Shown here piece after piece: positions 60,425 through 64,000 of a stretch of 64,000 nt of DNA (position 1 is its first letter; the number at the start of each line of letters is the position of its first letter). The notes beneath the pieces were generated by a model. It made no database searches. It was not told where the DNA came from and worked only from the letters and a program-made list of their open reading frames with translations. Location: contig NZ_RQJO01000007.1 in assembly GCF_003858635.1 (NCBI RefSeq), forward strand, positions 311,941 to 375,940, given 5' to 3'. The translations under genes and the position numbers were made by a program. The stretch comes from Larkinella rosea. Lineage in GTDB: Bacteria > Bacteroidota > Bacteroidia > Cytophagales > Spirosomataceae.

Positions 60425-61909
60425 ATGAAGCAGCGCATTCGGTCGATTTTTGTTCTAATGACGGTTTGTATTCCGGGCGTCCTGGCGTTTCAGACTTACT
60501 GGCTGTATACCAGTTATCAACTGCACGAGCAGCAATTTCGGCGGACGGTTCGGGGAGCGTTTATTTCGGCGGTTGAAAAACAGCAGTTTAACGATGCCCG
60601 GCGGTTATTTCGGGTCGGGCTAGACAAAGGACCGCAGCGCTTGCGGCTTCAGTTTCGGGAACCGGCACTGGACGACGAATCCGAAGAACCGTTTGCAGTC
60701 AATCGGGTGAAGGACAGTCTTTTTGTACGGATCAATCATTCCGGCCCAGACAATGGCGAGCGAATGAAAGTACGCGTCATTCGCAGCACCCGACAATCGA
60801 AAGACCGTATTTTTATCGATACCATTGCCCGAAAAATATCCAATGTACTGATTGCCGACTGGGCCGGCAATCACCGGTTTAATCTGGAAAAATTTGACTC
60901 AACCTACCGGGCTGAGTTGCGGTTGCGGGATATCGACGCAACCTTTCAACTGGACACGATTCAACTAAAACCGGAGTTGTTCAGGCAACAGATGCAGAAT
61001 AGAGCGCAGGTCGTTATGGAAGGGCCGATTAAAACCTCGCCCATGCCCATTAATCCGGTCAAAAACCAGTTTCTGCAAGCGTCATTTGATACGCCGACGG
61101 GGTATATTCTGCGGAAAATGGACTGGTTGCTGGCGGGTTCGGCCCTCCTGATGGCCCTGACAATCTGGTGTTTTCTGTACATGTTATCGACGATCCTGAA
61201 GCAGAAAAAACTGTCGGAAATCAAGAACGATTTTATCAACAACATGACGCACGAGCTGAAAACGCCGATCGCAACGGTTTCGGCGGCCGTGGAAGCCATG
61301 CAGCATTTCGGCGCGCTGAACGATCCGCTGAAAACAAAAACATACCTGAATATCTCAAAAAATGAACTGCAGCGCCTTTCCGATCTGGTCGAGAAAGTGC
61401 TGAACATGGCCGTCGACGAAAAGAAGGAACTGGAACTGAATCGTGAATGGCTGAAACCGGCCGAACTGATTCAGGAAGTGGTCGGCAATCACCAGTTGCA
61501 GGCGCGATCCGGCACTTCGGAAAAACCGGTGGCCATTGAGGTCGAAATCGAACCGGAGAATGCCCGTGTTCAGGCCGATCGGTTACACCTGGGGAATGCG
61601 ATCAATAACCTGATCGACAACGCGATCAAATATTCGAAGGAATCGGTCCAAATCTGCATCAACAGTCAAACCGATGAAAACGGCTGGCGATTGACGGTGC
61701 AGGACAATGGCAACGGGATCCCGAAAGTGTACCATGAAGCCATATTCGACCGGTTTTTTCGGATACCGACGGGGAATCTGCATCCGGTCAAGGGCTTCGG
61801 TCTTGGGCTGTCGTATGTCCGGCAGGTGGTCGAAAAACACGGTGGCCGCATCGAAGTTTCCAGCGAACCGGGGCGGGGGAGTGTGTTTCGTATCTGGATT
61901 CCGAATTAA
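60425..61909 (+). CDS. Membrane sensor histidine kinase
   Basis: 494 residues from the ATG at 60425; the open frame starts earlier at a TTG inside the promoter. Two membrane helices (IRSIFVLMTVCIPGVLAFQT at 5-24, and WLLAGSALLMALTIWCFLYM near 230-250) enclose a periplasmic sensor of about 200 residues without a recognised fold. The kinase core has the H box FINNMTHELKTPIATVSAAV, the N box AINNLIDNAIKYSKESVQIC, the G1 region VQDNGNGIPKVYHEAIFDRF and GFGLGLSYVRQVVEKHGGRI. It phosphorylates the OmpR-like regulator encoded next. Its promoter is nearly leaderless. The divergent GLPGLI/OMP genes are likely targets or signal partners. Confidence 0.94.
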   Translation: MKQRIRSIFVLMTVCIPGVLAFQTYWLYTSYQLHEQQFRRTVRGAFISAVEKQQFNDARRLFRVGLDKGPQRLRLQFREPALDDESEEPFAVNRVKDSLFVRINHSGPDNGERMKVRVIRSTRQSKDRIFIDTIARKISNVLIADWAGNHRFNLEKFDSTYRAELRLRDIDATFQLDTIQLKPELFRQQMQNRAQVVMEGPIKTSPMPINPVKNQFLQASFDTPTGYILRKMDWLLAGSALLMALTIWCFLYMLSTILKQKKLSEIKNDFINNMTHELKTPIATVSAAVEAMQHFGALNDPLKTKTYLNISKNELQRLSDLVEKVLNMAVDEKKELELNREWLKPAELIQEVVGNHQLQARSGTSEKPVAIEVEIEPENARVQADRLHLGNAINNLIDNAIKYSKESVQICINSQTDENGWRLTVQDNGNGIPKVYHEAIFDRFFRIPTGNLHPVKGFGLGLSYVRQVVEKHGGRIEVSSEPGRGSVFRIWIPN

Positions 61910-61914
61910 AAGCG

Positions 61915-61998
61915 TTACACAGGGTTAATCAGAGAAAATCAGAGGTCATCAGGGTTTTTCTCTGATTAACCCTGATGACCTCTGATTCCTCTGTGTAA
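61915..61998. repeat. Interleaved double inverted repeat between kinase and regulator
   Basis: Two long perfect complements are interleaved: 61922-61938 pairs with 61956-61972 (17 bp) and 61937-61954 pairs with 61970-61987 (18 bp). The order is arm B, arm A, arm B', arm A', as in a pseudoknot, so the two stems mostly exclude each other in a simple fold. An outer 8-bp pair (61915-61922 and 61991-61998) frames them. The arms are made of words such as AATCAGAGG and TCATCAGGG. Confidence 0.85.
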
Positions 61999-62017
61999 TA
62001 ACTGTTTTCAAAGAATT

Positions 62018-62695
62018 ATGCCAACTGTACTTTTGATTGAGGATGAACTTTCGCTGGGGATGATTGTCCGGGACAGCCTGGAAGTGCGCGGATTTACGGT
62101 CTGGTACGCGGCTGATGGCGAGGAGGGATTCGGGCAGTATGTGCAACACAGGCCCGACGTGGTGGTGGCTGACGTGATGATGCCTAAACTCGATGGTTTT
62201 ACGCTGGCCGAACGCATTCGGCAGATCGACGCCGACGTGCCGATTATTTTCCTGACCGCCCGTTCGCAAACCGCCGATGTGGTGCGTGGTTTTGAGTTGG
62301 GGGGGAATGACTACCTGAAAAAACCGTTCAGCATCGACGAGTTGATCGTTCGGATTCAGGCATTGCTCAACCGCAACCGATCGCTTCGACCACCGATGCC
62401 GGACCGGTTGCGCATCGGCAGTTACCAGTTCGATTATCCCAAACAGAAATTGGCGTTCAACGGCGCCGAAACGGCCATGTCGCATCGCGAAGCCGAACTG
62501 CTGAAACGACTTTACGAACAACGCAATCAGGTGTTGGAGCGTTCGGCCGTGCTGCTGGATCTGTGGGGGGACGACAGTTTTTTCAATGGACGAAGTCTGG
62601 ATGTGTTCATTACCCGGTTGCGCCGGTATCTGAAAGACGATCCGCAGGTGCAGATTGTGAATGTGCGTGGAGTGGGGTATAAGTTGATTGTGTGA
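62018..62695 (+). CDS. OmpR-family response regulator
   Basis: 225 residues. The receiver domain (1-115) has the acidic pocket LLIEDELSLGM, the phospho-acceptor Asp in PDVVVADVMMPKLDG, IFLTARSQTADVVRGFELGG and DYLKKPFSIDEL with the conserved Lys. The winged-helix effector domain (about 130-225) has YQFDYPKQKLAFNGAETAMS, HREAELLKRLYEQRNQVLER, FFNGRSLDVFITRLRRYLKD and QIVNVRGVGYKLIV. It is the partner of the upstream kinase, separated by 108 nt with the interleaved repeat. Likely activator or repressor of the divergent GLPGLI/OMP genes. Start at ATG 62018. Confidence 0.95.
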   Translation: MPTVLLIEDELSLGMIVRDSLEVRGFTVWYAADGEEGFGQYVQHRPDVVVADVMMPKLDGFTLAERIRQIDADVPIIFLTARSQTADVVRGFELGGNDYLKKPFSIDELIVRIQALLNRNRSLRPPMPDRLRIGSYQFDYPKQKLAFNGAETAMSHREAELLKRLYEQRNQVLERSAVLLDLWGDDSFFNGRSLDVFITRLRRYLKDDPQVQIVNVRGVGYKLIV

Positions 62696-62705
62696 GGAGA
62701 AACAA

Positions 62706-63025
62706 TTAGAATAATTCAAGCAGACCGGTGTCTGGTGAATCGTATCCGTTTTTCAAGTCCTCATAATGTTTGATCAATGTGTCAGCCATTGCCTGAGTAG
62801 ATTGATTGCCAATGCGTATAAGAACAACTTTGGGTGGAAAACCGTACAAATTTGCCAGATTGTAATAATCATCGTCGTTTGTGATGATCATTCGACCGTT
62901 TGGTTGGCTATATCTTCAGCGGGAATGGGTAGACCTGAACGAGTTACATGTTGACAATCTGGATAAATCTCAGCTGGTTTTTTAACCAACCGGTATGACA
63001 AATTCGCATATAGAAGTAGTTTCAT
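62706..63025 (-). pseudogene. DUF5615 PIN-like toxin gene broken by a small deletion
   Basis: Reading on the minus strand from the ATG at 63023-63025: KLLLYANLSYRLVKKPAEIY and QHVTRSGLPIPAEDI is the N-terminal part of a DUF5615 PIN-like protein. The frame is then lost near 62905. After about SQPNGR, another frame carries MIITNDDDYYNLANLYGFPP and KVVLIRIGNQSTQAMADTLI to the end at 62706, the C-terminal part of the same family. The expected linking residues (an IWEY-like block) are missing. A short deletion between two ATAGC-like words would explain it. The gene overlaps its antitoxin partner by one base (TGATG), the normal arrangement. Broken in the sequence as given. Confidence 0.75.
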
Positions 63026-63259
63026 CAGGCAGCTAATAGGCGGGTACGACGTTCGCTATCGGCAGCAAATGCCAATGCGGTCCGAATCTGGTCCGTAGTC
63101 AATTCTGGGAAATCGTCCAGAATTTCTTCATTCCGGAAGCCAGCCTAAAATATCTTGAATGGCAATGCGTGTTCCTATGATGCACGGTTTTCCGAACCGA
63201 ATAGTGGGGTTGATTTGGATGTATTTTTGATACTGCTCTAGTATACTGTATACTGGCAA
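63025..63259 (-). pseudogene. DUF433 antitoxin gene with frameshift
   Basis: On the minus strand the first part reads QYQKYIQINPTIRFGKPCII and GTRIAIQDILGWL, a clear DUF433 start. The frame then breaks near 63135, and a second frame continues RNEEILDDFPELTTDQIRTA and LAFAADSERRTRLLAA to the stop at 63025-63027. Joined, they give a complete DUF433 antitoxin missing only a few residues. No ATG precedes it: an ATA stands where the start would be expected (63242-63244), and a TTG lies further up at 63257-63259. The pair with DUF5615 is a toxin-antitoxin module; both members are inactive here. The space 63260-63314 shows nothing further. Confidence 0.75.
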
Positions 63260-63314
63260 GTTTTACTTTTAAATATAGCCGGTTTTTTCAGCACTCAGAT
63301 ACTATTATCAAAGC

Positions 63315-64000
63315 TCACTCCGCAGACGATGGCAATTGCTCCGGTTTTTCGCCCTGCTCGCTCAACCAGCGGCTGGCGTCGGCGTTTGGATTTTCGCGAA
63401 GATAGCGAGCCAAACGGTGGGCGGTTTCGAACGAAAACTGCGGCACCAGATCGACAATCGGATATTGATAAACCATACCGGGTTTATTCGTTTTGACCTT
63501 TTTGACCTTCAATAAAAACGGCAGATACTGCACACTGCCGAACAACTTCTTATACTCGTCGAATTTGTTGCGCAGATTAGGAATCGTGGTCTGAACAGCC
63601 CGGGTGCTGAACTGCCAGTAGCCCAGCAGCGGAATATCTCGAATTACGAACCGAAGTGTCAAAACCGGTAACCACCGAATCAGTTTGGCTTTACCGGGTG
63701 GGAGGTTCTTCTGTACGAACGCAACGGTTTCGTCCATGATCTGAGGACGTCGTTCGGTGGTTGTCACGGCGTACTTCTTCAGTTCGTCGTTCCAGATGTG
63801 AAATGTCTGGTTGTCGCCGTAACCAAAGAGCTTGCCGTCGGCCGTGCGGATTTCGAGCCGTTCGTTGCAGACCAGTTCTTCCTGATCGGAGTAGAACAGG
63901 ATGGGCAATTCGGTGATGGTTTCCCCGTAGATTTTATGGACGGTTTCGGCATGATCCCCGCGAATGCGAAAACTATCGATGCTGCTGGGAACCACCTGCC
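63315..64000 (-). CDS. Hypothetical protein, C-terminal part (5' end beyond the window)
   Basis: At least 228 codons are open to the window edge; a GTG at 63993-63995 could be a start but the frame continues outward, so the gene is treated as partial. Visible segments: FRIRGDHAETVHKIYGETIT, ILFYSDQEELVCNERLEIRT and ADGKLFGYGDNQTFHIWND, then LGYWQFSTRAVQTTIPNLRN and KFDEYKKLFGSVQYLPFLLK, with a Ser/Gln/Glu-rich tail. The block ending LGYWQFSTRAVQTTIPNLRN followed by a fixed-length helix resembles phage recombination-directionality proteins (Gp3-like), which would make this a relic of an integrated element. The match is by eye and weak. It lies next to the decayed DUF433/DUF5615 pair. Confidence 0.5.
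   Translation of the reverse strand, partial: QVVPSSIDSFRIRGDHAETVHKIYGETITELPILFYSDQEELVCNERLEIRTADGKLFGYGDNQTFHIWNDELKKYAVTTTERRPQIMDETVAFVQKNLPPGKAKLIRWLPVLTLRFVIRDIPLLGYWQFSTRAVQTTIPNLRNKFDEYKKLFGSVQYLPFLLKVKKVKTNKPGMVYQYPIVDLVPQFSFETAHRLARYLRENPNADASRWLSEQGEKPEQLPSSAE

Noticed and set aside
1-64000. tRNA, rRNA, riboswitch and replication-origin signals
   Set aside because: Gene-free spaces were read for cloverleaf-like, conserved rRNA, riboswitch-type and DnaA-box-cluster patterns; none was convincing.

Overview
The window reads as chromosomal DNA of a gliding-type Bacteroidota, order Cytophagales, most like the Spirosoma/Larkinella group. This is inferred from the gene families only: SusC/SusD, STN-TonB receptors with FecR/ECF sigma pairs, a gliding-motility-type C-terminal sorting domain with a PorQ-like protein (type IX secretion), GLPGLI, DUF5723, LytTR regulators and TAnnTTTG-like promoters. 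No rRNA, tRNA, CRISPR array, intact transposase or replication origin was seen.

Layout. 1-10.8 kb holds the end of an MsbA-like ABC exporter, a class A penicillin-binding protein, MsrB, a fasciclin protein, an ECF sigma with a membrane anti-sigma factor, lysA, a YebC-type regulator and a two-domain lipase-like protein. 10.9-20 kb holds cell-surface and envelope genes: a large CHU_C-sorted adhesin-like protein, a GT2 glycosyltransferase, a permuted ATP-grasp protein, DUF5723 and a polytopic membrane protein. 20-32.8 kb holds a PadR-controlled FtsX-type permease, hslU, PorQ, two LVIVD-repeat lipoproteins, an acyl-CoA carboxylase beta subunit and Tat-exported TIM-barrel proteins.

33-41.5 kb contains the most interesting unit: a sigma factor, a FecR and a surface protein that joins an STN signalling domain to ten 16-residue repeats instead of a TonB barrel. 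A TonB receptor lies 2.2 kb further on, beyond a LytS/LytTR two-component pair. The sigma gene, the STN-repeat gene and the TonB receptor gene each carry the same 29-nt promoter (TRGGGG, 16 nt, TGTCAT). This outlines a small ECF regulon directly in the DNA.

44.4-56.3 kb is a polysaccharide-utilisation-like run on the minus strand: sigma, FecR, STN-SusC, SusD, a cytochrome-type PSD1 protein with a LamG insert, and a Tat-exported DUF1501 protein. 56.5-62.7 kb has a large beta-barrel protein and a GLPGLI protein diverging from a histidine kinase/OmpR regulator pair.

Two themes run through the window. First, intergenic spaces hold several families of inverted repeats: AT-rich AATGAACAAT elements (four copies), a GC-rich pair at 27.7 and 59.4 kb, and an interleaved double palindrome between a kinase and its regulator. 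Second, every defence- or toxin-type accessory gene recognised here is broken: a Uma2-like nuclease, an AAA15-type ATPase/partner remnant, and a DUF433/DUF5615 toxin-antitoxin pair. All have small deletions or frameshifts.
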